DNA from: Paenactinomyces guangxiensis
GTDB taxonomy: Bacteria > Bacillota > Bacilli > Thermoactinomycetales > Thermoactinomycetaceae
Assembly: GCF_016055185.1 (NCBI RefSeq)
Contig: NZ_JAECVR010000001.1
Span: forward strand, 446,345 to 510,344
Reading direction: 5' to 3'
Length of the DNA stretch: 64,000 nt
Shown here: piece by piece, positions 44,331 to 53,356 of the stretch
Layout of the letters: each line of letters starts with the position of its first letter
Numbering within the stretch: the stretch's first letter is position 1
Position numbers and translations under genes: made by a program
Notes under the pieces: model-generated
What the model saw: the letters and a program-made list of their open reading frames with translations, nothing else
Told to the model about the DNA's origin: nothing
Databases searched by the model: none

Positions 44331-45520
44331 TACGTTTCCCCCTTAAGAAAGCGAAATTGTTGAGTTTCCTTCTCCCATGCCCATTCGTATGTTCTGATAA
44401 GACGCTTTTGTTCATCATACAGATCAGCTACCAGTAAATGAGGCTGGTGTCCGTGCTCTTCCGCAATAAGGGTAAGGTAATATTGTGCAACTCTTTTTGA
44501 AAGGGGGTGAATTTGCTGTTTTTCCTGATAAACCCCCGACGGTTTTCCCTGTAAAAGCGGAAAGCCATTTTCATTCATCAATGCAAACCGGTTCACCCAT
44601 CCCTGGTATAATAGAGCGCCCCGTCTCGCGGCAGCCTGTTTGCCTCCGGATACGGCCAAATACCACGGGAAGTCTGAAACTTGATGATAGCGGTAGACAA
44701 GCTGCGCATCACCGGAGCACAAAAGCCTCGCTTTTCTCAGCAACTCATTTTCCGAGCGGGAAGCAATAAGCTGGTTGGTATCCACTGACTGGCTGCTGAC
44801 TCTTACCGTTTTATCGGCGTCGGCAGAAACCACAAGCACTGTCCACTTTTCCGGATGGAGCGGATGACGGATTAAGCTCAGATCCGGCGGCTGTTCGGGC
44901 TGTTCGTCAAACAGCTCTTCAAGCAGCTGCCAGTGCACTCCCTCTCCATTTTCCGCCGATAACGTAAAACGTTTAGAGTTAAAAGCGGGTTTCAACCACC
45001 ATTCCTTGTGTTCCCCCAGCGGCCTTTTTTGATTGTATAAAAGAGAGACCGGCTTTACTTGGACTTTGATGCGGTAGCCCAGGTCGATCGTCTCCTGAGA
45101 AGCCTGTAAAAGTTCTTCCGCTTCATTTTTACTGTATAGTTTTGATGTTTTTTCCTGTAAGTATTTTTGCAGGGGAAGATAAAACACGGCGATGATTTCA
45201 TTTTCCAGAGTATGGTGAATCTCCATGCGATACGCCTGCGCCTGATTGTCAAAAACAATTGTCGCCAGATAGGCACCATCGTAACTGGTACCCAAAATAT
45301 ACGGCCGAGCGGTTACATACTCTTGAAATCCCGGTTGTTGAATCAGATCTTTTAACTGAGGAACTTCATTTCCGCGATAAGGATGAAATTTTTTCACTTT
45401 TGCCTGACTTTCAGCAGGAGTAGAGGAGGACGGACTGGACGATACAGACTGACAGGCGAGACACCCGACAATCATCCATAGTACAACACAAAGAAGTTTG
45501 CCTATTCTTCGTGGTGACAC
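44330..45520 (-). CDS. Unknown lipoprotein
   Basis: 396 residues. Signal peptide with Leu-rich core and lipobox (VGCLAC, Cys20 or Cys23). The rest is a beta-rich extracellular domain with a possible PepSY-like arrangement: YVTARPYILGTSYDGAYLATIVFD, LLEELFDEQPEQPPDLSLIRHPLHPEKW, and LLVADLYDEQKRLIRTYEW. No family is recognised. It overlaps the histidine phosphatase gene by one base, so they are in one operon. Likely membrane-anchored outside the cell. Confidence 0.75.
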   Translation of the reverse strand: MSPRRIGKLLCVVLWMIVGCLACQSVSSSPSSSTPAESQAKVKKFHPYRGNEVPQLKDLIQQPGFQEYVTARPYILGTSYDGAYLATIVFDNQAQAYRMEIHHTLENEIIAVFYLPLQKYLQEKTSKLYSKNEAEELLQASQETIDLGYRIKVQVKPVSLLYNQKRPLGEHKEWWLKPAFNSKRFTLSAENGEGVHWQLLEELFDEQPEQPPDLSLIRHPLHPEKWTVLVVSADADKTVRVSSQSVDTNQLIASRSENELLRKARLLCSGDAQLVYRYHQVSDFPWYLAVSGGKQAAARRGALLYQGWVNRFALMNENGFPLLQGKPSGVYQEKQQIHPLSKRVAQYYLTLIAEEHGHQPHLLVADLYDEQKRLIRTYEWAWEKETQQFRFLKGET

Positions 45521-45608
45521 AGTTCACCTCTATATTTTTTTATTTTTTAATTATCATACAGGAATTTAGACCCGGATACCATCTTTATCTATTAAAGCGA
45601 CACGATTT

Positions 45609-45648
45609 GAATTCTGCCTCCCCCTTAGACACACAGCATCACAGAAAA
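45609..45648 (-). repeat. Fragment of repeat R1
   Basis: GAATTCTGCC, then C/T-rich and CACACA-type sequence, then CACAGAAAA follow the palindrome end of R1 (copies at 21641 and 29222) and match the fragment at 62679. The remaining 190 bp are absent. Confidence 0.45.
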
Positions 45649-45675
45649 CCGTCTGCGCATTGGGCAGACGGGGTG
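45643..45675 (-). terminator. Terminator of the second ABC operon
   Basis: CCGTCTGC and GCAGACGG arms around seven bases, with TTTTC following on the minus strand. Confidence 0.8.
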
Positions 45676-45685
45676 ACAACAATCC

Positions 45686-46513
45686 TTATTCTTTAACAGC
45701 TCCCGCTGTAATCCCGGAAACGATCCGGCGTTGGAAGATCAGTACCATGATGACAAGCGGTATTGTCACGATGATCGAAGCGGCGGCAATTTCTCCCCAG
45801 GGGATGGTAAATTGGCCCTGGAACAGCGCGATGCCGACAGGTACCGTTTTAAGTTGTTCCTCTGTATTGATAGTCAAGGCGAACAGAAATTCATTCCACG
45901 CAGCGATAAAAACAAGAATGGCAGTCGTAAACGTACCGGGAACCGCCAATGGCAAGATCACCTTGCGAAAGGTTTGCATCACACTCGCTCCATCCATCTT
46001 AGCCGCTTCTTCCAGATCAGTGGGGATTTTCCGGTAAAACGTGGTCAGGTTCCAGACTGCCAGCGGCAAGGCAAAGGTTGTATAAGGAATAATCAAGCCC
46101 AAATAGCTGTTAGTCAAGTGGGCCGACTGCATGAACATAAAGATAGGTGCAATTGTGGCAATCTGCGGAAACATCGAGACCGCTAATACCATCCCCAAAA
46201 TGAGTGTTTTCCCTTTAAAGTGCAAACGGGCAATGGCAAAAGCAGCAAATGAGGCAACAACGATACAATAAAGAGTTGTTAATATGGAGACAACCGCACT
46301 GTTCCACATGTATGTTAAAAAGGGCCGCTGGGTAAAGACGCGTTCATAGTTTTCAAACGAAGGGTTCTCGATGAGAATGCTAAAAGCTTTTTCCCCAAAC
46401 AATTCAGAAGGCGGTTTGATGGAAGCGATCAATTGCCAGAAAAACGGAAACAAAATGACAATCAGCAATCCGGTTAAAAAGAGATAAAAACCTGGTCCAG
46501 TTCGTTTTTGCAT
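45686..46513 (-). CDS. ABC sugar permease, MalG type
   Basis: 275 residues, six helices, EAA loop at LEEAAKMDGASVMQTFRKVILPLAVPG and ending in GITAGAVKE. Partner of the long permease just upstream. Like that of the nag operon it needs an external ATPase. Last gene of a five-gene operon (45686-51300). Start ATG 46513. Confidence 0.92.
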   Translation of the reverse strand: MQKRTGPGFYLFLTGLLIVILFPFFWQLIASIKPPSELFGEKAFSILIENPSFENYERVFTQRPFLTYMWNSAVVSILTTLYCIVVASFAAFAIARLHFKGKTLILGMVLAVSMFPQIATIAPIFMFMQSAHLTNSYLGLIIPYTTFALPLAVWNLTTFYRKIPTDLEEAAKMDGASVMQTFRKVILPLAVPGTFTTAILVFIAAWNEFLFALTINTEEQLKTVPVGIALFQGQFTIPWGEIAAASIIVTIPLVIMVLIFQRRIVSGITAGAVKE

Positions 46514-46525
46514 CTTTGACCCCCC

Positions 46526-47830
46526 TTACTTTTCACGGCCATCACTAACCAGATCGGTGCCCAATAATTTTACAAAGATCATGCTGATGATCGCGACACA
46601 GATAAAGACGATCACAGATAAAGCGGAACCTTCGCCAAAATTCATCTGCGCGAACATAGTTTTGTAGGCATAGATCGAGATCGTTTCCGTAGAGTTTGCC
46701 GGTCCTCCGCCAGTCAGGACATAGATGAGATCAAACACGCGGAACGCATCCAGCGTGCGGAACAAAAGTGCGACTAAAATGGTCGGCTTTAACAGAGGCA
46801 AAGTGATACGGAAAAACTGTTGACTCCGGGATGCTCCATCCACTTCGGCCGCTTCGTACAAAGAAGAAGAAATGGTTTGCAAACCTGCCAGCAAAAGCAA
46901 CGCCATAAAGGGAGTTGTTTTCCACACATCGGCAAAAATGACAGCAAACATTGACCCCGCCTTGGTTGTTAACAACGCTCCCATGTTGGAGACGATGCCA
47001 ATCTGCTCAAAAATCTTGGCTAAGATCCCATTTTGCCCGTCAAACATAAACTTCCACATCAAAGCGGAAATGACGGTCGGAATCGCCCACGGTATCAAAA
47101 CGGCAGCCCGCACCAGGCCGCGGCCGATAAACTGGCGATTGATCAACATGGCAATCCAGAGGCCCAAGACCAGTTCCAGGAACACTGAGATGACTGTGAA
47201 CAGTATTGTATTTCCCAGCGAGTCCCACAGACGCTTTTCCTGGAGAAGCTTTGCATAGTAGTCGAAGCCAATAAAGTTTGGGGCAATAAATGCTTCTCCC
47301 AACCCCTTCGATAATCCCGGGAGGGTGTCATCTTTCAATCTCTTTTCGTCTGCCAATTTTTTCAAATCGTTCTGAACCAGCATCAGCTGCTTTTGAACCT
47401 CGTTCCCCTTCGCTTTGTCAAGGGAGGCAAATGTTAGTTCTTCGGGAACGGGATCACCGTTAAACAGAAGCTCATCCACTTTTTCGTACTTTTTGGCAAA
47501 GTCCGCGCTTTTATCCAAACGGGCCTTGATCCCCTCTACCTGTTCGCGGATCGCTGTCAGCCGTTGTTTGGTATCTGCATCAGCTTTTTGGCTGGCGTCT
47601 TCCAGATTTTTTGTTAAAACCGGATAAATCTCTGCCACTTTTTCCACATTGACTCCATGTTGCAGGTGAATTTGCGTTTTAGCGGGATCATTGAGGCGGA
47701 CATCATATAGACTGATCCAAAAGGAGCGGACCACCGGCCAGATTGCAATGACCAGGATAATCAGCAAAGCCGGCAGCACCATTAAATATCCAATTTGTTT
47801 TTCCGACAATCCTCGCTTTTTCTGCTTCAT
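46526..47830 (-). CDS. ABC sugar permease, MalF type, with extracellular insertion
   Basis: 434 residues, about 130 longer than usual permeases. Helix 1 is at residues 12-37. Residues 48-180 are inserted before the normal continuation (FIGFDYYAKLL). They are rich in Lys, Asp, Glu and Gln and contain two coiled-coil-like stretches (about 60-120 and 138-165). By position they would lie outside the membrane between helices 1 and 2. The EAA loop (YEAAEVDGASRSQQFFRITLPLLKP) and the TGGGPANSTETISIY motif are normal. The insertion may bind the solute-binding protein. Confidence 0.88.
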   Translation of the reverse strand: MKQKKRGLSEKQIGYLMVLPALLIILVIAIWPVVRSFWISLYDVRLNDPAKTQIHLQHGVNVEKVAEIYPVLTKNLEDASQKADADTKQRLTAIREQVEGIKARLDKSADFAKKYEKVDELLFNGDPVPEELTFASLDKAKGNEVQKQLMLVQNDLKKLADEKRLKDDTLPGLSKGLGEAFIAPNFIGFDYYAKLLQEKRLWDSLGNTILFTVISVFLELVLGLWIAMLINRQFIGRGLVRAAVLIPWAIPTVISALMWKFMFDGQNGILAKIFEQIGIVSNMGALLTTKAGSMFAVIFADVWKTTPFMALLLLAGLQTISSSLYEAAEVDGASRSQQFFRITLPLLKPTILVALLFRTLDAFRVFDLIYVLTGGGPANSTETISIYAYKTMFAQMNFGEGSALSVIVFICVAIISMIFVKLLGTDLVSDGREK

Positions 47831-47902
47831 CTTGTCACCACCTAGCGAGCGATAAAGAAGAGAGCCATAAGACCAAATGGCTTATGACCCTTCTCATGAA
47901 CC

Positions 47903-49180
47903 TTACTTCTTCACAATTTCTTTCAACTGGGTCTCAATGTTTTTGATTGTATCTTCTGCCGACTGCTTACCTGTGATCGCCTTGGAAACCTCGATTTGAA
48001 TAACATCGGAGATTTTCGGGTAAATGGGGGACACAGGGCGAGGAACAGCTGAACTAACCCCGTTTACAAAGTCTTTGTTGGCAAACAGCGGACTTGCTTT
48101 TTTCACCGCTTCATCATCATAAAGAGGCAGGAATGTGGGTGCTTTACCGCCCTTGATTGCCGAAATCTTCTGTCCTTCCGGACCAGCCATAAATTTCAGG
48201 AATTCCCAGGCCTCTTTTTTATGTTTTGAATACTTGTTCATTCCGACCATCCATCCGCCCAGGGTTGCGGAAGTGCCTTTATCTCCTGCCGGTAATGAAG
48301 CTACTTCCACTTTACCAACAATTTTTGACTGTTTCGGGTCTTGTGCGAGAGCATATTGATAAGGCCAATTACGAATCATTGCCGATTGTCCTTCGATAAA
48401 GGCGGTATGTGATTCCGGCTCGGTAAAAGTACTCACATTGCCTGGTACAAAATCAGATTTGGCTACTTCAATCATCTTGTTCAGCCCTTTGACCGCTTCC
48501 GGGCTATTGATGACAACGCTTCCATTTTCATCGAGGATTTTGCCCCCGTATGAACTGATAAACTCAATAAAGTTACAAACTAATCCTTCGTACTGCTTTC
48601 CTTGCATCAGATAGCCGTACTGGGCTTTTCCCCCTCTCTTGGCCTCTTTTGCTATTTTAATCAAATCATCCCATGTTTTAGGCGGTTCAGAGATCAGATC
48701 CTTGCGGTAAAACAAGAGACCGGCGTCCACATATTTTGGCAGAGCATATTGTTGCCCGTTGATTTTCGCTGCATCCACAGCACCCGGAATGTAATCGCCC
48801 ATATTGATTTTATCTTTTTCAATGTAACGGTCTAATGGTTGCAGATAGCCGGCTTGTGCAAATTCGGCGGGCCAGATCACATCCAGGTCAAACACGTCAA
48901 TCTCGCTGGATTTACTGCTGAACATCGTTACAAGCTGATTGTGGTTTTGCCCGGTATCAGAAGGCATTTCTTTAAATTCAACGTCAATATTGGGATGTTT
49001 TTTCTCAAATTCTTCTACGATTTTATATGTTTCCCCGGTAACATCTTTTCCACGGGCATATACAAGTTTCACTTTTCCATCCTTGCTGCCTTCCGCGTTT
49101 TCCTCTGTGCTGCAAGCCGTCATGGACATGACCAGGCTCACAGCCAGCCCTGCAATGATCGCTTTCCGCAAAAGCTTCAT
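47903..49180 (-). CDS. Extracellular sugar-binding lipoprotein (second)
   Basis: 425 residues. Signal peptide with lipobox MTAC near residue 23. Cluster of family-1 binding-protein motifs (KLVYARGKDVTGETYKIVEEF, DVFDLDVIWPAEFAQAGYL, LGGWMVGMNKYSKHKKEAWEF). It provides substrate to the two permeases downstream. Probably a disaccharide or glycoside. Third gene of the operon. Confidence 0.92.
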   Translation of the reverse strand: MKLLRKAIIAGLAVSLVMSMTACSTEENAEGSKDGKVKLVYARGKDVTGETYKIVEEFEKKHPNIDVEFKEMPSDTGQNHNQLVTMFSSKSSEIDVFDLDVIWPAEFAQAGYLQPLDRYIEKDKINMGDYIPGAVDAAKINGQQYALPKYVDAGLLFYRKDLISEPPKTWDDLIKIAKEAKRGGKAQYGYLMQGKQYEGLVCNFIEFISSYGGKILDENGSVVINSPEAVKGLNKMIEVAKSDFVPGNVSTFTEPESHTAFIEGQSAMIRNWPYQYALAQDPKQSKIVGKVEVASLPAGDKGTSATLGGWMVGMNKYSKHKKEAWEFLKFMAGPEGQKISAIKGGKAPTFLPLYDDEAVKKASPLFANKDFVNGVSSAVPRPVSPIYPKISDVIQIEVSKAITGKQSAEDTIKNIETQLKEIVKK

Positions 49181-49285
49181 TTTGCTCGCCTCCTGTTTTT
49201 AGCATTCATCATGGGTCTACAGGTCAGACAAAGCCTATTCTCTGCTGATCACCCCCTTTATGCTCTTCAACATTGAGCCGGGAAA

Positions 49286-50320
49286 TCAGTTCAACTCATG
49301 AATGTTTACAGATCTCTTCTCTTCAGAGGATTTAATCGCTGCCATGACAACGCGCAACGCTTTGATGGCATCTTCACCGGGGATCAAAGCGGGGCTGTTG
49401 GTAAGAATCGCCCGGACAAAGGAATCGATCACACCGCTTTTGACCTGGCCGCCTTCTTCGTTGCTGGCCATCTTTCCAACTTGAAACTTTTCAATCGAAC
49501 CGTCTGTTCGCTCTACGATCACCTGGTCAACAGGGTCGGTACCCACTTTCAATATCCCCTTTTCACAATAGAGAATGGTGCTGTTATCTTCGCCGGGGGA
49601 ATGCGTCCAGCTCGCCGTGATGGTACCGATTGCACCCGATTCTGTCCGTGCCACCATCACTGCATTGTCATCCACATCGCCTGTTTTTTGCAACGTGGCT
49701 AACATCGCGCTGATTTCCACAATTTCTTCTTCCAGCAGCCAGGAGAGTAGGTCAATTTTATGAACACCCAAATCCCCCATCGCGCCAACAAATGCTTCCT
49801 GTTTGCGGAAAAACCAGCTATCTGATCCGTCTGCACTCCATCCCTCGGGTCCGCCATGAGAGAAGGAAGTACGGAAGGTCAGAACCTTACCGAGGCTTCC
49901 TTCCTTTAAAATCTCTTTCGCCTTGACATGGGGAGGCATCAGACGCTGGTTATGACCAATCATGAGGAGAACTCCGTTTTCATTTGCCGCACGGATCATT
50001 TTCTCTGCTTCCTCCAGAGAGGTTGCCATTGGCTTTTCGCACAGGACATGGCATTTGGCATGCGCGGCGGCAATGGCTGCCGGCGCGTGGATCACATTGG
50101 GAGTGCAAATGCTGACAGCGTCCAAACTTTCCTGTTCAATCATTTCAACATAATCGCGATACGCTTTACCGCCATACTGCGCGGCAAATGACTCCGCCCT
50201 TCCGGTAACAATGTCGCAAAAAGCAGCCAGTTCCACATCAGGATGATCCGCATATTCAGCAATATGACGATATTTAGCAATACTGCCGCATCCGATGATT
50301 CCGACTCTTACTTTTTTCAC
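49286..50320 (-). CDS. Gfo/Idh/MocA family oxidoreductase
   Basis: 344 residues from GTG 50320, seven bases after AGGAGG. Rossmann motif VRVGIIGCGSIAKYRHIAEY, active-site Lys in VLCEKPMATSLEEAEKM, and GDLGVHKIDLLSWLL. It oxidises or reduces a sugar or inositol with NAD(P). With the adjacent TIM-barrel isomerase it resembles the E. coli YcjS/YcjR pair that handles 3-keto sugars, and ThuB-type enzymes. Substrate unknown. Confidence 0.9.
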   Translation of the reverse strand: MKKVRVGIIGCGSIAKYRHIAEYADHPDVELAAFCDIVTGRAESFAAQYGGKAYRDYVEMIEQESLDAVSICTPNVIHAPAAIAAAHAKCHVLCEKPMATSLEEAEKMIRAANENGVLLMIGHNQRLMPPHVKAKEILKEGSLGKVLTFRTSFSHGGPEGWSADGSDSWFFRKQEAFVGAMGDLGVHKIDLLSWLLEEEIVEISAMLATLQKTGDVDDNAVMVARTESGAIGTITASWTHSPGEDNSTILYCEKGILKVGTDPVDQVIVERTDGSIEKFQVGKMASNEEGGQVKSGVIDSFVRAILTNSPALIPGEDAIKALRVVMAAIKSSEEKRSVNIHELN

Positions 50321-50331
50321 CGCAATACCTC

Positions 50332-51300
50332 CTACACCCACCACATATCTGACAGTTCTTCACGGGGCAATACTTGTTTCAGGTTCTGTACCGCTTTGTT
50401 GAAGCCTTCTTCGATGGAGAGAAGCGCGTCTTCATGCTCAATGCTGACTACATAATCGTATCCGGCCAGACGCAATGCGCTTAAAATATCTGCCCACTCT
50501 TTCAGCCCGTGGCCAAATCCGACCGTACGGAACTGCCATGCCCTTGTCTGCATATTTGCATATGATTGCATGTCAGTCAGGCCGTACATGTTTACATTGT
50601 CCTGATCAATTACAGTGTCTTTGGCATGGAAATGGTGGATCGCCCCGGCCTTACCCAGAATCTTAATCGCTGCGACCGGATCAATCCCTTGCCACCACAG
50701 ATGGCTGGGGTCCAGGTTCGCTCCAATCACTTCACCCACCGCCTCACGCAAACGGAGCAACGTCGCGGGGGTATGGACAGAAAAGCCGCCATGCAATTCC
50801 AGTGCTATTTTTACCCCGTGATCGCTGGCAAATTTCCCGGCTTCTTTCCAGTAAGGAATGATTTTTTCTGCCCACTGCCACTCCAGCACTTCCCGATACT
50901 CATTGGGCCAGGGAGCTACCGGCCAGCTTGGAACTTTTGCCCCTTCGTAAGCACCAGGGGTTCCGGAGAATGTATTTACCACAGGGACTTCCAGTTTTCG
51001 CGCCAGTTCAACCGTTTGCAAAAAAGTGCGATGAGAAGCTTGCGCAAATTCTTTGTCCGGGGTAAGGGCATTCCCGTGGCAGCTCAATGCACTAATTGTC
51101 AAACCGCGGTCGGTAACCGCTTTCTTAAAAGCTTTCAGTTTTGTTTCATCAGCCAGTAATTCCCCCGGGTTGCAATGCGCATTTCCCGGATATCCGCCCG
51201 TTCCGATCTCAACGGCATCCAATCCTGCCGCTTTGACATGGTCCAGCATTTCTTCAAATTTCATCTTGCTGAACAGTACCGTAAAAACTCCTAATTTCAT
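50332..51300 (-). CDS. Sugar phosphate isomerase/epimerase (xylose isomerase-like TIM barrel)
   Basis: 322 residues. AP-endonuclease-2/xylose-isomerase-like barrel: GLDAVEIGTGGYPGNAHC, LALELHGGFSVHTPATLL, IGANLDPSHLWWQGID (metal Asp/His), AIHHFHAKDTVID and SIEHEDALLSIEEGFNKAV (metal Glu). The metal ligands are all present. It may epimerise or isomerise the 3-keto sugar made by the adjacent oxidoreductase. First gene of the operon, behind the cre-like palindrome at 51386. Confidence 0.9.
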   Translation of the reverse strand: MKLGVFTVLFSKMKFEEMLDHVKAAGLDAVEIGTGGYPGNAHCNPGELLADETKLKAFKKAVTDRGLTISALSCHGNALTPDKEFAQASHRTFLQTVELARKLEVPVVNTFSGTPGAYEGAKVPSWPVAPWPNEYREVLEWQWAEKIIPYWKEAGKFASDHGVKIALELHGGFSVHTPATLLRLREAVGEVIGANLDPSHLWWQGIDPVAAIKILGKAGAIHHFHAKDTVIDQDNVNMYGLTDMQSYANMQTRAWQFRTVGFGHGLKEWADILSALRLAGYDYVVSIEHEDALLSIEEGFNKAVQNLKQVLPREELSDMWWV

Positions 51301-51385
51301 CGCACTTCCTCCTTATGAGGCAAATAAGTATTTTTAAAAAAGGATGGTCATGTATATACAGGGAAAGAGACAAAAAATAAAGAAA

Positions 51386-51399
51386 TGTAATCGATTACA
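51386..51399. promoter_or_regulatory. cre-like or LacI-type palindrome upstream of the second ABC operon
   Basis: TGTAATCGATTACA is a perfect palindrome and fits the older cre consensus TGWNANCGNTNWCA. It lies about 90 bp upstream of the start, as expected for CcpA or a local LacI-type regulator. No LacI gene lies in the window. Confidence 0.6.
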
Positions 51400-51591
51400 A
51401 TTCTAAGGATACTGGAGAAAACCCAATAACGCAACAAGTTTTTTTCTAAAATTTGCAGCAAAAATCATCAGCCCCGCCCGGCAGGAAGATTCAACCTTAT
51501 GCAGACAGTATCTGAAGGGCTTGCGGATCATTTGCAGTCCGTCTAGGATATAATAGACAAAAACATGAAAGAATGGTTGAGGCAAACGAAC

Positions 51592-52251
51592 ATGCGATTA
51601 AGAAGAAAACCGGAAGCAAAAAGAATTTTGGCCGAACATCCTCTTGTATCTAAAGCGACGGATGAATACCGGGGCAAGTGGCGTACTCTGTTTCCCCATC
51701 CCTATCCCCTCCATGTGGAACTGGGAACGGGCAAGGGGCAGTTTCTCGCCAAAGCATCAGAGCTCCACCCCTATATCAACTGGATCGGTGTGGAACGAAT
51801 TGAAGAACCTCTCCTGCAAGCAGTAAGAAAAGGAGAAAAAACGGAAAATACGAATCTGCGCTATATTTGGATGGACATAGAGAAATTGGCTGAAGTGTTC
51901 GCTGAAGACGAAGTCAACCGCTTCTATCTCCATTTCAGCGATCCCTGGCCAAAAACCCGCCACGCGAAAAGACGCCTGACTCACCGTCGCTTCCTGGAAG
52001 TTTACAAAAAATTGCTGGCTCCGGACGGGGATCTCATTCTAAAGACAGACAGCCCTGTCTTGTTTGAATTTTCCCTTGAAGAGTTCGCTGAGACGGGCTG
52101 GGAGACCATTGAATACTCCGATGATCTGCACCACAGCCCTTACAGGGAGCAAAATATCACCACTGAGTATGAGGAGAAATTTATCTCCCGTGGCATGCCG
52201 ATCTTCTATACAAGAGTAAAACCCCAATCAGAGAGTCACAAGAATAACTGA
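51592..52251 (+). CDS. trmB: tRNA (guanine-N7-)-methyltransferase
   Basis: 219 residues from ATG 51592; the in-frame ATG at 51565 lacks a ribosome site and typical TrmB proteins start MRLRR. SAM site VELGTGKGQFLAKASEL, catalytic motif FYLHFSDPWPKTRHAKRRLT and TDSPVLFEFSLEEF. It makes m7G46 in tRNAs. Stands upstream of the rpsD leader. Confidence 0.94.
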   Translation: MRLRRKPEAKRILAEHPLVSKATDEYRGKWRTLFPHPYPLHVELGTGKGQFLAKASELHPYINWIGVERIEEPLLQAVRKGEKTENTNLRYIWMDIEKLAEVFAEDEVNRFYLHFSDPWPKTRHAKRRLTHRRFLEVYKKLLAPDGDLILKTDSPVLFEFSLEEFAETGWETIEYSDDLHHSPYREQNITTEYEEKFISRGMPIFYTRVKPQSESHKNN

Positions 52252-52269
52252 TATGTTTGATGTAAATCG

Positions 52270-52297
52270 TTGACTTTTCTTCCGAAAAGACTATAAT
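52270..52297 (+). promoter_or_regulatory. Sigma-A promoter of rpsD
   Basis: TTGACT (52270-52275), 16-base spacer, TATAAT (52292-52297). The position fits a 200-base leader before rpsD. Confidence 0.85.
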
Positions 52298-52304
52298 AAT
52301 AGTT

Positions 52305-52506
52305 TGTATGGCTCAAACTGCCTGTGGGTATTTGAGGATAGCCAGCAAAGGATAGGTGAAGGGATCACCCTCACTGATTCGCCCTGTGAGCTTCTCACAG
52401 GTATCCCTTCTTTCCGCCGCTATCCGGAAGACAGGGATAACGAACGCGAATCAGCACCCTGTCATTTGCAAGAATCAAAAGCAAATGATGAAAGGAGCCA
52501 ACAACT
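52305..52506 (+). ncRNA. Ribosomal protein S4 leader (autoregulatory)
   Basis: A 200-base structured leader with several stems (CACCCTCACTG and neighbours, GAGCTTCTCACAGG, CGCTATCCGGAAGACAGGGATA). Bacillales rpsD mRNAs carry such a leader that S4 binds to repress its own translation or transcription. Fold not verified. Confidence 0.65.
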
Positions 52507-53109
52507 ATGGCACGTTATACTGGACCACGTTGGAAACTGAGCCGCCGTCTGGGTATTTCTCTTTCCGGTACGGGTAAAGAGTTGAACAAGCGTCCTTACG
52601 CTCCCGGACAACACGGACCAGGCCAACGCAAAAAACTGAGCGAGTACGGCATGCAGCTGCAAGAAAAACAAAAGTTGCGCCACATGTACGGAGTGAACGA
52701 AAAGCAATTCCGCAACCTGTTTCAGCGCGCGGGTAAAATGAAAGGGATCCACGGGGAAAACTTCATGAAACTGCTGGAGTCCCGTCTGGATAACCTCGTT
52801 TATCGCCTGGGCTTTGCCCGCACTCGTGCCCAAGCCCGCCAACTGGTTGTACACGGTCATGTTACCGTCAACGGGAAAAAAGTAGACCGTCCGGCTTACC
52901 AGGTACAAGTCGGTGATGTGATCGGCTTGCGCGAAAAAAGCCGCAATCTGGCAATTGTAAAAGAATCTTTGGAAGATCGTGCTTATCTGCCCGAGTACCT
53001 TACCTTTGATGAAAGCAAATTGGAAGGTACCTACACTCGTCTTCCGGAGCGTACTGAACTGCCTGCCGAAATTAACGAGACCATGATCGTAGAGTTCTAC
53101 TCTCGTTAA
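52507..53109 (+). CDS. rpsD: 30S ribosomal protein S4
   Basis: 200 residues. Signature [21 protein letters not shown], the GRK...[13 protein letters not shown] helix, and the S4 RNA-binding domain [28 protein letters not shown]. Primary binder of 16S rRNA in small-subunit assembly. GAAAGGAGCCAACAACT precedes ATG 52507. Monocistronic with its own leader and terminator. Confidence 0.98.
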   Translation: MARYTGPRWKLSRRLGISLSGTGKELNKRPYAPGQHGPGQRKKLSEYGMQLQEKQKLRHMYGVNEKQFRNLFQRAGKMKGIHGENFMKLLESRLDNLVYRLGFARTRAQARQLVVHGHVTVNGKKVDRPAYQVQVGDVIGLREKSRNLAIVKESLEDRAYLPEYLTFDESKLEGTYTRLPERTELPAEINETMIVEFYSR

Positions 53110-53125
53110 TCATAATGAAACAGGG

Positions 53126-53165
53126 AAAAAGCTGTTGACCACCGGAGTCAGCAGCTTTTTCTTTT
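53126..53165 (+). terminator. Terminator of rpsD
   Basis: AAAAAGCTGTTGAC and GTCAGCAGCTTTTT arms around seven bases, followed by CTTTTTC. Confidence 0.9.
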
Positions 53166-53356
53166 TCGTTCTTCCTTTTTTTACTTTTGAAAGCAGGAGA
53201 ACTAGCTTACAATGTTGTTATAGTACTATTGTTTTCGTATATAAGAATATGTTGCAACGCCCGTGTGAAGCCTGAGTGATTCCCCTTTTTTTCCGCCCCC
53301 GGGAAAAAACGGATCACTCAGGCGGAAATCATCGTTACGAAGGAGGCCGTCAACAT

